Shown: positions 1-11,550 of the stretch, in pieces
Layout of the letters: every line of letters begins with the position of its first letter
Numbering within the stretch: position 1 is the stretch's first letter
DNA from: Athripsodes cinereus
Taxonomy: Eukaryota > Arthropoda > Insecta > Trichoptera > Leptoceridae
Direction: 5' to 3'
Assembly (NCBI GenBank): GCA_947579605.1
Contig: OX388316.1
Span: 16,805,290-16,869,289, forward strand
DNA length: 64,000 bases
Notes under the pieces: generated by a model
The model's database searches: none
What the model was told of the DNA's origin: nothing
Seen by the model: the letters and a program-made list of their open reading frames with translations, nothing else
Position numbers and translations under genes: made by a program

Positions 1-407
1 ATAAGTTACAAATATATAAAAGAAGTTATTTACATTGTGGCAGAATTTGCCACAGACTGGTAGTGTATCTATTGTTGAAAGATTATTAGATGCCTAGATT
101 CCTGTATCAGGCGGTTAGCTTTTGACCGACGTTTCGTGCAAGATTCAACCTGACATCAGCTGGGGCGTTGACGAGAGGTGGCATGCTTCGGTGGCGTGAG
201 TGCTGTGGAGGCAGCAAGCGTCGATTAGTGAGCGAGTAATGGGCGAGAGTTTTTCACGACATCCGCGACGCCGTAACCTGCCACCTCTCATCTATATTGA
301 TGTCTGGTTAGATTCTGTAATATACGTTGGGCAGTAGTCAATGATATGATTAATCTCCTGTGTGTGGATTCTCGTCTTAGGAAGGCGATCACAGACACCA
401 GTAGGCC
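1..407. other. No gene seen; imperfect inverted repeat in a GC-richer patch
   Basis: No coding region is supported here. Bases 109-300 are richer in G+C than the surroundings. GAGAGGTGGCA at 173-183 recurs inverted at 279-289, with weaker pairing inside it. The motif ACGTTTCG (129-136) followed by a TGACATCAG-like string resembles the hairpin-bearing ends of some insect retroelements, but this is only a resemblance. Confidence 0.4.
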
Positions 408-585
408 TAGTCAAAACACATTTAAGCGTTACGTTTTCGTTCAAACGTTGACGACGTTGCGAGAACGTGTCAATTTTCGTAGCTACTTGTGTATTTTAGC
501 TACGAAAATTGATGCGTTCTCGCAACCTCGTCTTGTTTGAACGAAAACGAAACGAAAACGTAACGCTTAAATTTGTGTTTTGACT
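408..585. mobile_element. Fold-back MITE, about 178 bp
   Basis: The two halves are near-complete reverse complements around a loop of roughly a dozen bases near 486-497, sharing AAAACGTAACGCTTAAA-type blocks near the ends and GCGAGAACG-type blocks inside. The outer ends read TA-GTCAAAACAC and GTGTTTTGAC-TA, so a TA target duplication is possible, which would suggest a Tc1/mariner-type non-autonomous element. The short ORFs crossing it are by-products of the palindrome. The arms differ by small indels, so it is not brand new. Confidence 0.7.
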
Positions 586-2360
586 ATGGGCTCAGATTGT
601 ATCGTGACGATGAATTGAAGATGGATCATTTTCTTGTAGTTCCAAATACTATTGTGGACAGATTTAATGAAATTATTTCCAGCATATTAGCCTTTGTGCG
701 ATATCTGTTAAACCACAAAAAAACCATATCAGAGATAAACAATATTTTTCAAAGACGTTGCCATCGTCTATATGAATCAGTTGATAGACTAGGCACAATT
801 TTAATTCTACATATATGGACTAAAAATTTGTTAATGTTTTATTGATAGTTCCAAGTTACCCAGTAAGTATACGTCATGTATCTAGTACTTACACGTGAAA
901 GCACTTGATAAAATACAGTAGATATAATTGAATTTAGGGTTAACACAAGGATTCTTCAAATAACATCATGAGTAGTTAGAGCTGAATGAAATTTGTTTGC
1001 GGTTGTTTCAAAACAGACTCAAAGGAATTATTGGACTTAACCCAAAAATGTGTTGAATTTTGTTAAACGTTGCGACAACGTACAAATATTTTGTCATTAG
1101 GCATTTTGAATATTTAATTGCCGGTAAATTCATTCATTTTACACAAGTTACTTTACTTTATGACTATTTGTTGATAAACGCCAAAAAGTTGTAAACCCAA
1201 TAAAAATAATGGCATATTTTAACGACTGAAAAATAATATGGCAGTTTACACGAGTACGCATATTTACATACATATTGTAACACAAATATTAAACTTTTAA
1301 TAACAGCAATAACATTTTACTAAGTGTTTCTATTTACACATTTCCTCATCTACAAACATGGTTGATTTAAATTAATAATAATTATTCTTGAAGTGAATGT
1401 GATTATAGTAATACAAAAATTTCACCCAAGGAACACAAGAAATGAAAATTTCAACTTGGACATTTTTCGTGATCAATAATTTCCCTGGAATTTTTTGAGT
1501 TAGGTATATTTTTTTTCTTTATCTCAATGAAGCCATAAATTAATAAGAGATAAAATCTTAAGTCTTAAAATAACTTGCGTCGTGACAGTTTGAAGATATC
1601 GATTAAAACTCTCATTGTTAAAATGTATAAGAAATGTTTTTTGGATATTCTGTTAAACTCGAATCACAAACTAATTTATATTGTCCACGTTTTAAACAAG
1701 AGTATAGAAATGTAATAGAATTATCCAAGCAAACAATTTTCTCTAAATGGCCACTAAATTTCTTTTATTACCAGCGCTCTGTAATTCTCAAACAATTTGA
1801 AAATACTTTTTATGTGTAATGAATTATTTTGTGCTAGTTATTATTTATGTTCGTGGAACGTGCGAATTTATTTACATTGATGGGGAAACCTTCATTAAAT
1901 TCCGTATTTTTATGTTAGCGCTTTCATTTCATAAATGTTTGACTTTTATTAGCGCGTATTTTGCATTTTACATGAACGTAATAAAATTGCATATTTCATA
2001 AAACTAACATGGAGTGGGAACTCAGGCCAAAATAATAATGACGGATTTATTATTATTACTCCATACATAATCTCTCTGTTGTAAAGTAAATTACTATTTT
2101 TCTTTAATTTATTTTTATCATTTTTCACAGATGAAGTTTCACCTTTTGCCCTCGTTTAAAATAATAAAAACAAATTGGCTATTAACAATTGTAAAACATT
2201 TCAATTAAAGTCTGTTAGTGATGCAGAAATTAGGACCATTTTTTTTTATAAATAATATTTTCTTTCATTAGATACCGTAAATAAGAAATTCTATTTGCAG
2301 CAGAAAAACAAATTAATTACCGACTTTTATGTAAAATGCATAGTGAAATCTTTGAAGCAC
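586..2360. other. AT-rich DNA, nothing recognised
   Basis: Only short chance ORFs and homopolymer runs are present. I find no protein family, tRNA or clear repeat boundary. Confidence 0.5.
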
Positions 2361-2606
2361 TGTTCCGTGGAGTGTTCGGCAAAGAATTGGTCTTCAACTC
2401 TTTTCTGTAAATTATTGAGTGTCCTGTGTTTGTGTTCAAGGCAAGTGTTAGAAAAAGTAGCATATTTAACATCATGAATTCAGCGATGAGGTTTGTCACC
2501 CATCGTGCATCTTAATTTTGTTTGTAGACACGGAGAAGACAGCTTGTTTATAGCATGAAACTGTTCTACTGGCTACCCTACTTTTGGGATAGGTACGCCG
2601 TGGTGT
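2361..2606 (+). repeat. Diverged copy of the 246-bp SINE-like family
   Basis: It keeps the order of blocks of the family: CCGTGGAG start, AAAGAATTGGTCT, GAGTGTCCTGT, GCGATGAGGTTTG, CACCCATC, CTGGCTACCC and GGGATA...CGCCGTGGTG at the end. It differs from the young copies (27883, 36833, 55957) at many sites and carries small insertions, so it is an old insertion. No target duplication could be read. Confidence 0.7.
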
Positions 2607-2632
2607 TTCAATTACAGTAATAATACTTATTT

Positions 2633-2752
2633 ATGTATTCATTCTTTACTATACATTGATCTCAATATATATAATTTTAAATAAAAATGCATTCAAATGA
2701 GATATAATCAATAAACAGAGGGCGAGTTTATCGCAAACTCTACCAATTAACA
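2633..2752 (-). repeat. LINE 3'-end tail (same family as 45385-45968)
   Basis: Read on the minus strand this gives GCGATAAACTCGCCCTCTG followed by an AT-rich stretch and AGTAAAGAATGAATA, matching the 3' untranslated tail of the LINE fragment that ends near 45968. It is a short 5'-truncated copy with no coding part. Confidence 0.65.
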
Positions 2753-2760
2753 AAAAAATA

Positions 2761-3204
2761 CACACAAAAAAATCATACTCGTATGGGCATGTAGTATTAG
2801 TAGAAATCTTTGAATCAATATGCACCATGAAATAAGTGAAATAATGAAATAGGTAACTGTTATTGGCACTTGATTGATAAAATAGTATTTCATTAAATTA
2901 ATAATTCTATTTGGATCTCTTCCAATTAATTGAAACACTATGATATGTTTATATAAACGGTTCAACGTAAATAGTACAACGAAGCGAAGATAAATAATAT
3001 TAATTTCTATAAACACAGTGAGATGTGCTTCTGTAAAATAGTATTCGTAGATTACAGGGTAATATTAATACCCGCAGTGGGTTTATTTATTACGTAGGTA
3101 GAGACAACAATCTATCTGAATGTATGGAGACAATTTTTGAGACAATGAAACTAATAATATTGTATAATGTCAAAAATTTATGAAGCATTTCCTTAACAAA
3201 ATAC
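2761..3204. other. AT-rich DNA, nothing recognised
   Basis: No coding region, RNA gene or repeat boundary was recognised in this stretch. Confidence 0.5.
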
Positions 3205-3213
3205 CGAACGCTT

Positions 3214-3338
3214 CTTCTTCTCTACGTGTCTTGTCGGGTCCCCCTGACGTTGACGACCACCTGGGAGAAATCCTTCCTGTTCTGAACAGCACGAAATAGC
3301 TCCTCCACACCTCTCATCTCTGTCCACTCCTGAATGTT
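3214..3338 (-). pseudogene. 5'-truncated LINE 3' end with target-site duplication
   Basis: The minus strand reads as the last part of a LINE reverse-transcriptase ORF: EWTEMRGVEELF, then AVQNRKDF and VVVNVRGT, followed by a stop and a GAAGAAGAAG tail. This pattern (W-x-E/G-M-R, a DR-type motif, NV-R-G-T) is what the C-termini of RTE-like and related LINEs look like and is repeated at 12051-12210. The 9-bp direct repeat CGAACGCTT at 3205-3213 and 3339-3347 fits a target-site duplication. The fragment covers only about 40 codons and cannot work alone. Confidence 0.7.
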
Positions 3339-3348
3339 CGAACGCTTA

Positions 3349-4260
3349 TTGATATTTAATTCAATTAGCTACAAAAAATAAGGAAATGCCGCTCCATCCT
3401 TTCTGCCAACCCCGCGAGGGAAGCGGCTTGTTGGTATGTGTGTATGTATGTACAAACTTTTTTTCAAGACGTTCACCAATAATAGTGTTCTTGGTCAGTC
3501 TCAAGTATATTATATACAACTTTTAGGACAAAATATTTCGTTTCGTGTTGATGACATTTTCAAGTATGAAAAATAAAATAGCATGAAGTAATAATTATTT
3601 AAAAGCAATGTTCTGATGATTTCTATGTGGTATTAGTATCTAGATATTATAAATAACAGAACGCTAATGAGACTATTATAAATGTATATTATTATATTAT
3701 GTAAAAACAATGGTTTTTACTATCACTAGATTTGTTATAAGAAGCTGAATTGGCTCTTATGAATTTTACTTGTTAAAAACATCACATTGTTTTAAAGAAT
3801 GTTCATCAATATTAATTTTTTAAATTTTCGGGGAAGTTTTAAAACGAGTTAACTGCCCAAAAGTTTCTTCTTAATTTTATTTTGATGGCTCCTAAATACC
3901 ATTGACATCTTGGTTGATGTACTTAATGAAATGATACTCTTGCCATTGCCCAAAATAAAGATTGTGGATTTGGCTGAATATATTTACTGACAACCACATA
4001 AGAATAATGTGATAAAAAATATGCTTACACAATTTTTAGGGTAAATCGTAATGAGATGTTACTTTCTTTTGAGAATTTCGATAAAACAGTCAGATTGAGA
4101 TGAAAAGAAAACACGTCTTATTATATTAAATTCATTATTGAAGTCTCGAGAGTATTTTTCGTTTTCTAACGACATTATAAATCTCAAAGTTGAAAGACGT
4201 CTCTACTGGTTTTACTTTCAAATTGTAGATAAATCGAATGTTACTTTTACTTTATTAATT
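3349..4260. other. AT-rich DNA, short TATG microsatellite
   Basis: Apart from a short (TGTA)n run near 3435-3452 I see nothing definable in this stretch. Confidence 0.5.
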
Positions 4261-4448
4261 GTGTCGGTGCACACGTAGTAGAATTCCATAATTATGTAAT
4301 TTGAAACCAGTGTTTCTTTCTACTATAGATTATTGATTCCGAGAGAGACGTCTTTCGACTTATCAGGTCATTATCAATCAAGTCGAAAGATGTCTCTCTC
4401 GGAATCAATAATCTATAGAAGAAAGAAACACTTGTTTTAAATTACATA
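4261..4448. mobile_element. Fold-back MITE, family 2, copy A
   Basis: Arms 4293-4361 and 4380-4448 (69 bp each) are reverse complements with few mismatches around an 18-bp loop; both contain CCGAGAGAGACGTCTTTCGA or its complement. The preceding GTGTCGGTGCACACGTAGTA is shared with the second copy at 50451-50645, so the repeat unit starts outside the arms. A half copy lies at 27475-27535. No coding capacity. Confidence 0.75.
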
Positions 4449-4599
4449 GAAACTTTTACTAGTTGTTCACCAAAAGAGTGAAGGTTTTTGAATATTGCAT
4501 AATTTTTATTGAAATGAATATTGTCTCTAATATTGTGATCTTTTTAAGCGATGTATGATGGCTTTTAGTATATTATTGTATTAGGTTTATAATTATTTA

Positions 4600-4655
4600 G
4601 GCAGACCCCAACACCATGTGGGAATAATAAATACCCGAAGAGAAGAAGAAGACTG
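4600..4655 (+). pseudogene. Tiny LINE 3'-end fragment
   Basis: The plus strand reads ADPNTMWE followed by a stop and a GAAGAAGAAGA tail, the usual last residues and tail of several insect LINE ORFs. It is about 50 bp long and assigned only from this short resemblance. Confidence 0.45.
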
Positions 4656-4822
4656 TATTATAATATAATTTATGTTTGATGTGAGTTTATGAACAAAATT
4701 AATTTTCTCGTATATTTCACTTACCACAATTTATTTGGTAGGTACATAAGTAAAATATATGTTATAGTAAACAATTTTTCGTATATGTAATTTATAATTA
4801 GTCTTATATTAATAATTACATA

Positions 4823-5096
4823 TAGAGAGCTACTAACCACTGTCAAAAGACGAAAGGCCGCATACTTTGGTCACATATTCCGTGGAGAAAAATATGCCCT
4901 TCTGTAGCTTATAGTAGAGGGTAAGATAGAGGGCAGACGGGGTTTGGGGCGCAAAAGAGCATCATGGCTCAAGAATCTTCGGCAGTGGTTTGGAATACCG
5001 GATGCAGCAACCCTCATCAGACTGACCCAGGATCGTGAAGAGTATCAGGAGATGGTCGCCAACCTCCGATAGGAGCGGCACAAGAAGAAGAAGAAG
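4823..5096 (+). pseudogene. 5'-truncated LINE fragment (RT C-terminus)
   Basis: The plus strand encodes the end of a LINE ORF, including KRRKAAYFGHIFRGEKYALL, GRRGLGRKRASWLKNLRQ and the final EEYQEMVANLR before a TAG at 5070-5072. One in-frame TAG replaces a sense codon near 4907. The 3' end carries an (AAG)n tail. A 12-bp direct repeat AATAATTACATA flanks it at 4811-4822 and 5097-5108, a clear target-site duplication from target-primed reverse transcription. The same family, with the same coding end, lies inverted at 15007-15427. Confidence 0.85.
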
Positions 5097-5458
5097 AATA
5101 ATTACATACAAATTTAATATGTATGTGAATGTTGACAGAGACACTGTAATTAAGTTTCAATAAATATCAAACGATATAATGATTAAAACGTTTTCAATCT
5201 TGAAATTTTAAATCATTCAAAACATAAACATCTTCTATTGTTAAAAAATAGTCAAAGACTAAAAGTTTTACAAATTGTGAGCACAAGAAACTGAAAAAAG
5301 CAGGTGTCAATTATGCCCGTTGAAAAGCTATGTTTGAAATGTTTAAATGCCCTGAAACTAGCATCAGGACAAAGATCTCTGATGGAAGTAACTAGGTGTA
5401 ATCTAATGGGGCTCCATCCCACCTACATACGACAAACGAAAAATATTGGTATAATGTT

Positions 5459-5659
5459 TTCCACGGAGAATGGTTCCTGTATCCTATTAAAAGCTGGTTT
5501 ACGTAAAATATTACATATAAAATATTAACACCTTCAGCGATGATATGTGTCACCCATCCTGAATGTCTCATTTTATTATGGCACACAGAGGATGACTTGC
5601 GATAAATCCGCTGGCTATTCCACTTGTGGTAAACGCCGTGGTGGTGAAGCAGTAGTTGT
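5459..5659 (+). repeat. Diverged SINE-like family copy
   Basis: Recognisable blocks are CCACGGAGAA..., TTCAGCGATGA, GTCACCCATCCTGAATGTC, GGCACACAGAGGA, GCTGGCTATTCCACTTGTGG and CGCCGTGGTGGTGAAG. The 5' half is more decayed than the 3' half. Confidence 0.65.
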
Positions 5660-6830
5660 GTATCTGTTATCTTTGTCAATTTGTATTTCTGTTGAAAAAT
5701 CATTAATTGTCATTTTTTGTTTGGTTCGTTAAAGTGGATAATTCTACCAATTAATTTTTTGTTTTGATTGTTACTGCGTTGTTAACCCATCTGTCAACCC
5801 ATAAATAATATTTTTAATTCTTGCTAAATTATTAGCTGAGGATCATCACCGGTTGAGGGATAAGTGTTAGGGTGTGTGTATGACACATGTAGTAGTTATT
5901 TCGTAATCATGTAACCCTCAACAAATTTTGAAGGGTATGTACTTCACAAGGCACTCGTTCGTTTCATTTTAAGTGGATCATAATTAACGCGACAGTTATT
6001 ATTATCAATTTAAATTGAATATTAAAAATACTAGTTCCTCATGATGGTTCTATAAAGTAGAAAAATTCTACTATCTATCCGCTTCGAATAATCATGTTTA
6101 ATAGCTTTGCGGTAGCTTTCCACAAAATGGCGTATTTCAAAACAAATCGGCCATACTATTTTTGGTACTTTGTATTTGTCAAGATTGGTACATAGTATTT
6201 GTATTGAAAAAGATTTGACCTTATACAATATTTTAAATTTTGTTTAATAAATATAAATTATTGCGCGCATATAATTTTGTTATTAAAAACTTTTTATCTT
6301 ATAGTCACAATTCTCAGTTGTAAAAACTTATGAATTTTGTGTTTTATTGTAAACAAGAAAAAATGACGATAATTTATCAGAGACAAGATTATCCCAAAGC
6401 AGCGCAGGCGGTTTCTCTAACTAACCGTATTTTGTTTATTTTTTCATAATTATATTTAATCTGTAATTTTTATGGTTTTCAAATGCTTTCTGTAACCATT
6501 AAGCCGCTGATTCATATTAAAATATTCAAATAAAAAAGTTTTTAGTTGTTGTGCTTACTGTGAAATATATAAATCAAATATAAGAGTTTAAACTATGATT
6601 GTGTTTTATTAACATTGGATTTAATTAATAATATGAGCTTCGAGCTCTGTTCAAACCAATGTTTGCATAATATAATGAATTTGTTGGTCTTATATGCAAA
6701 CAGTAATAATCAGTAAGGGTTAAAATAGGAAGTCATTTTATTCACACATGTATTAGTTGCGTAATTATCAGATGATAGGGATTTACAGAATTATTAAAAT
6801 TATATTTCTTATAATCTATCTATATATCAA
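5660..6830. other. AT-rich DNA, nothing recognised
   Basis: No supported coding or repeat feature was seen in this stretch. Confidence 0.5.
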
Positions 6831-6995
6831 TACCATTATGGCATATCCCATAGAGCCAGCAGACTGATTGGATGTAAAAAATATGCAAGAATCCTTACCA
6901 TGCCAATATAAGACATTCAGAGTGGGTGGCATAGATACTTCATAGCTGGATTGAAGATGTTACTTGTCATATAGTAATGTTTTACGAACATCTAC
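6831..6995 (-). repeat. Diverged SINE-like family copy
   Basis: In minus orientation it keeps the 3' blocks of the family: TACCATTATGGCATATCCCA, GCCAGCAGACTGATTGGATG, TGCCAATAT, AGACATTCAGAGTGGGTGGC, and a degraded 5' half ending in CGAACATCTAC. Confidence 0.65.
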
Positions 6996-8170
6996 ATATT
7001 TTTAGAGGACATTGGAAAATGATGGGAGAGCTATTTTTTTAATCTTTCATGTTTTAAAATATTTTCTGTATTACTTATATAATATTCTGTAATCTTTCAT
7101 GGATTTGCTACATTTTTTTTCAAAAGCTTGTTAGACGGGGATTATAAAATCATTCATCAAATTCGTTTGAAAAATAAAACGGAGAGAGGATTTGCTTTTA
7201 TTTTAAATAATTGGTCGTCCGAATAAATTCACATTTTAAAAATACTGATCAAATTTTTTTTATTTCAATACAAAAATGTTAAAATATTTTAGATATCGGT
7301 TGGTATTAATATTGGACAATAGTCTTGTAGGTCTTCTTACGTAAATAATTCTATATATATGTAGGCATCTATATTCACTGATTTCGCACAGTCTGGTTAA
7401 CTTCATGGCGTTTAGTTTTTAGAAAACGATGAATGATGGATTTAAGTACTGGATATCTTACTAAGTAATATTGATTTTAAGAATAAATATGTGATATTAT
7501 AATAAACGGTGTGGAACTTTTGTACAAAAAATACTGTAGTACATTTTGTGTGCGAGCATGGATATATTGATTTTTATGTGATAAATTTTAGAGAAAAATT
7601 TCCATACAAAATACATTACATTGTTTTACTATCCTTTAATACTCCTCTCGGGAGCACAAGATAGAAAAAAACTTCCTAACTTCCTACAATCAAAGGGATT
7701 CTGTGATAATTGAGGCACCTTTCCTACGATATTCCTGACATTCTGATATAATTATCATATTAAAGGTGTACTGCGAAAGAGGATCGTCCAAGTCCATGAC
7801 TATATGATTGACCTTATTTATTTGGAAATTAATGTGCACTCTACATATATTTTTGATGTAAGACTATGAGAAGCAGAAGGGTGAACAAACCATATTGCCT
7901 GTATTTCGATGTCGTCCTTCTGTTTCTAATGTCCTAAAATGACGATGATTATATTGGCTGACTTATTTCTTTGGCGCCATTTTACGATGTTTCAGCCAAA
8001 TCAAGGACGCTGGTGAAAAAGGAAGCTTTTATTTTGCTTCTAAAACTGTAAGTCTATATACTCGTATCAATTTTTCAACACATGTGAATTTTCAACCTAG
8101 TGAAAGCCTATCAGCCTATCAAGATGTAATAATATTATTTTAAGGAGATTTCAAATAATACATATACAAC
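6996..8170. other. AT-rich DNA, nothing recognised
   Basis: No supported coding or repeat feature was seen in this stretch. Confidence 0.5.
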
Positions 8171-8406
8171 TACTACTATGCCATCCCACAGGTGGGGGGT
8201 AGCCAGCAGATCAGCTGAATGTAATGAAGACACAAGACTCTTCCGTGCCAACAAAATATTAAGACATTCAGGATGGGTGGCGAAATTCATCACGGTTGAA
8301 TTATATATGTAAAATATCTTTATTTTTTCGAACACCTGCCTTTTACAGAACACTCGAAAACGTACTGAAAACAGTGGGTGACCAATTCTTTGCCAAGTGC
8401 TCCACG
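8171..8406 (-). repeat. SINE-like family copy, nearly full length
   Basis: Nearly all family blocks are kept, from TACTATGCCATCCCACAGGT through AAGACATTCAGGATGGGTGG and TTCGAACACCTGCCTTTTAC to AGTGCTCCACG at the 5' end. Divergence from the young copies is moderate. It supports a consensus of about 246 bp. Confidence 0.75.
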
Positions 8407-8789
8407 AAAAAATACAAACAAAGTGTTACATATTGCTTAATCAGTATTCTTCTTATATTTATTAAGTTTACCGATGGACCTTTGTTTTAGTCTGAAATAG
8501 GTCTACAATTTGTGTAGTTCCATTACAATAATGGAATATTCATTTACGGCTCTTCTGTGGTATTATTTGCAGCTTTTATTGTTAGACGTTACACATGTTA
8601 TAATAATAACAACACAATAGATGCGATACATTATACATACCCACAATACAATATTCACTTGATATGTTTTCTATATTAGATACCTACTAGTACTATTGCA
8701 GATTCTCGATCTGTTACAGCTAAATATTGTTATAAAACTTCTTGAGATTTCTATACTAAAATATGTAGTTACGTCATACATAATCTCAT

Positions 8790-8935
8790 AATTATAATAA
8801 TAATAATAAAAATCTTTATTGCATAAAAATAGTTATAAAAAAACATGACATCACTACTGAACACATAATTTTGTGCAATGGGCGAGTTTATCGCAGAAGC
8901 GCGATATCTTCCAATTAACCCATATAATTTTTGAA
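8790..8935 (-). repeat. LINE 3'-end tail with (ATT)n microsatellite
   Basis: Read on the minus strand the segment contains GCGATAAACTCGCCCATTGC, an AT-rich 3' UTR-like part, AATAAAGATTTTTATT and an (ATT)n tail at 8791-8810. The GCGATAAACTCGCCC block is shared with the LINE tails at 2633-2752, 27590-27690 (degenerate) and 45850-45968. Confidence 0.55.
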
Positions 8936-9179
8936 TATCACTCATTTTTATATATTGACATGTGACACACATTTCAGAATAAAAACAAAATAACGCACTA
9001 ATATATCTAACAAAGGTATAAGTTACATTTAAATAATACATTTTAATCCATATAAATCTTTACATATATAAAACAAATACATGCTATTGAGGTTGCATAA
9101 TATTCAAAAGAATAATTAATTTATTATTAGTTTAGAAAAACTAAACCTTAAATTATGGAGGAATGACTGCATCTATCTT

Positions 9180-9357
9180 TACCATCTTGGTATATCACTG
9201 AAGTGGGATAGCAAGCAAACAACTTGTATGTAATAAACATGCAAGCTGTCTTCTATGTGCTAATAAACAATATTATTAAGGCACTTACGATAAGTTACAT
9301 ACCTCGTCGTCGAATTAAAGATTTTTGTTTGTGATGTTTAATGTTTAATGAACATCT
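9180..9357 (-). repeat. Old SINE-like family copy
   Basis: The blocks TACCATCTTGGTATATCACT, AAGTGGGATAGC, ACATGCAAGCTGTCTTCTATG and a degraded remainder place it in the family. The CACTTGTGGG hairpin block is partly lost. Confidence 0.5.
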
Positions 9358-10007
9358 ATATTTTAAAAAACGGTAGTAAACTTAGAGAAGAGAGAGGGAG
9401 ACTGATTTGTTTTCGGGGACTCCAACGTAATTAGAAGAAGAATATCATTTGAGTTGTAAAATTTTAGGTGAATTTTGTCTTTATTTAAAAACTTCCTTAA
9501 CTTGTACAAAATAAAAGATTAGCTTATCTTTTAAATAATTTATGGAAAAATTACGTGTTTTGACGTAGTTAAATACCTAGTACAATAATTGTATCTTTCT
9601 TCCTTTGCATGTGATCGCGTCATTACAAGTTTTTTTTTATATTCTTTATATCGTTTTATTTTTAAGTTCGTTGAATTTAATTTATTTGAACTACGCCTAC
9701 TCAGGACCGAATTTCGGATAAATTGATAATTTATTATTATAGACTAATGTATTACGTAACATAATTTTACAGCTGTATATTTAAAATCTTCAAAAGAATG
9801 AAACCATGAGTAATAAACCTCTTTCTTGGAACTCTCATTTGTTAATTAATTGAATACCAATTTAAACTTTGATTTGACTAAAAAAAATTGTATACTGTCT
9901 TTTTATAATTCTGAAAATCAACCTTTATTATTTTTAGGATATAAATATTTAATTAAAAATATACTGTAAATTTAAAATGATTGGCAAAGTATTCATTCAA
10001 ACCCTCC
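9358..10007. other. AT-rich DNA, nothing recognised
   Basis: A short GAAGAAGAAT-type run near 9432 could be a LINE tail remnant. Nothing else is supported in this stretch. Confidence 0.4.
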
Positions 10008-10175
10008 AGCGTAGTTGCCAGCGGATGAACTGCGAGTGGTCCTCTTCGTGCAAATGACAAATCGAATCATTATGGAAGGATGCGTATCTATGAAGGGGGA
10101 TGTTAAATGTCTTATTCGTGATGTATTATAAACACCTGCCTTTAAAGGGTAGGTACTAGAAAACTTACTGAAAAG
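10008..10175 (-). repeat. Very old SINE-like family copy
   Basis: Only scattered blocks remain: GTTGCCAGCGGATGAACTGC, GTCCTCTTCGTGC, AAATGTCTTATTCGTG, AACACCTGCCTTTAAAGG and GAAAACTTACTGAAAAG. The order matches the family on the minus strand. Confidence 0.5.
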
Positions 10176-10310
10176 AAAAGTTCATAAAATTATTCAAATA
10201 ACCGTATAATTCTTTTTCTGAAGAAAAATATTTCGCTGAATTACTGTTGAATATTGCTAAATGAAAAGTTTCTTTAAATTTTCGCGGAAAAACTTCTGGT
10301 AGTAACCATA

Positions 10311-10578
10311 CACTGAGAAAAACACTAACGAAATTTCACAACGAATCATTGGTACGTCCTATCAAATATGGACCAGAGATAGTACAAACGATTCATAAGT
10401 ACGAATCTATAATATTAACTTCTCGCAAACAAATCGTAGGTAAATTTACTAACAAATTGTTTGCAAAAAGTTAATATTATAGATTCGTACTAATGAATCG
10501 TTTGTACTATCTCTGGTCCTAATCTGATAGTACCTACCAATGATTCGTTGTGAAATTTCGTTAGTATTTTTCTCAGTG
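10311..10578. mobile_element. Fold-back MITE with CACTGAGAAAAA ends, copy A
   Basis: The element begins CACTGAGAAAAAC and ends GTATTTTTCTCAGTG; the two halves are reverse complements over most of their length, meeting near 10440-10450. TA lies on both sides (10309-10310 and 10579-10580), consistent with a TA target duplication. Copy B at 34072-34330 has the same ends and size, so this is a real family. No transposase is encoded. Confidence 0.85.
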
Positions 10579-10689
10579 TAGAAACTAATAGGATTTTGAA
10601 ATCTCGGACTCGCCTTCATCTTTATGAAACCGACTGTGAGTGAATAAATTTGAATAACAACGAAAGAACTGGTTTTATATGCCTCCCTC

Positions 10690-10865
10690 CTTTTCGAGTA
10701 TCCTGATAAAACAATAACTAATAAATACAATCCAGCGATAAGGCATGCTACCTATCTGGAATGCCTTATTTTTTTGTTGACACGAAGGGGCAATCTGCAT
10801 GTTTACTATATGTATGTATGTAGTTAGTCCGCTTGTGGGATATCCCGTGATGGTATAGTACATCA
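10690..10865 (+). repeat. Diverged SINE-like family copy
   Basis: Matching blocks are TTTTCGAGTATCCTG, CCAGCGATAAGGC, ATGCCTTATTT, ACACGAAGGGGCAATCTGCA, CGCTTGTGGGATATCCCGTG and GATGGTATAGTA at the 3' end. The central part is shortened. Confidence 0.6.
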
Positions 10866-11447
10866 AATTGTAGTAGTAGTAGAAAATTTATTTGTTGTAA
10901 ATACGCCCCTGCAACCGGTAGTATTTATTAGGAATAGAATTTATTATAATTTCCCTTTCTTGTTCTGTCATAGATAATAATATATGAATATAGACCATTT
11001 GGATTGTGGACAGTATAGTATGAATAATACATTAGATGATAATGCGAGTGGAAACCTTGAAAACAGAAAAGTTATTTCAAGTAATCGCACTGGTTTTATT
11101 TTATTTGAAATGTTTTTTTCACTTCAATTTATTATAGGGTCAGAAATAATTAAAATTATTTTTAAAAGTAATGTGTTTGATGTTTACAATATTTTGTTGT
11201 CTTGGTTTTTCATCTCTTTTTGAAAATGGTTTCGTTGTTGCGTTATGTTTTTGTTGTATGTTTATGTTTGCTTCAAACAAGATCATCGACGAAAAACACA
11301 AGGGCAAAAAGGATGTAAGAGGAGAGAAGATGAGTTAAAAATCCCTGAAGATGACTCCAACAGGTCGAAATGTAGGATGCACATCCAACACATATGCGGC
11401 TGCAAACTCATAAACACCGAAAACAAACATTTAGATTCCTTGTAATG
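10866..11447. other. No supported gene
   Basis: Two plus-strand ORFs of 79 and 66 codons occur here. Their composition follows the AT-rich background or low-complexity sequence and they match no family I know. I do not call them genes. Confidence 0.4.
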
Positions 11448-11550
11448 CTGTACCATTATGACATATCCCACAATTGGGGCAGCCAGCATGCCAACAAAAA
11501 AGTAAGACATTCAAAATGGGCGGCAAAACTCATCATACACTTTATGAAAA
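11448..11550 (-). repeat. Partial SINE-like family copy
   Basis: It keeps the 3' half of the family in minus orientation: TGTACCATTATGACATATCC, CACAATTGGGGCAGCCAGCA, a deletion, then AAGACATTCAAAATGGGCGG. Confidence 0.6.
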
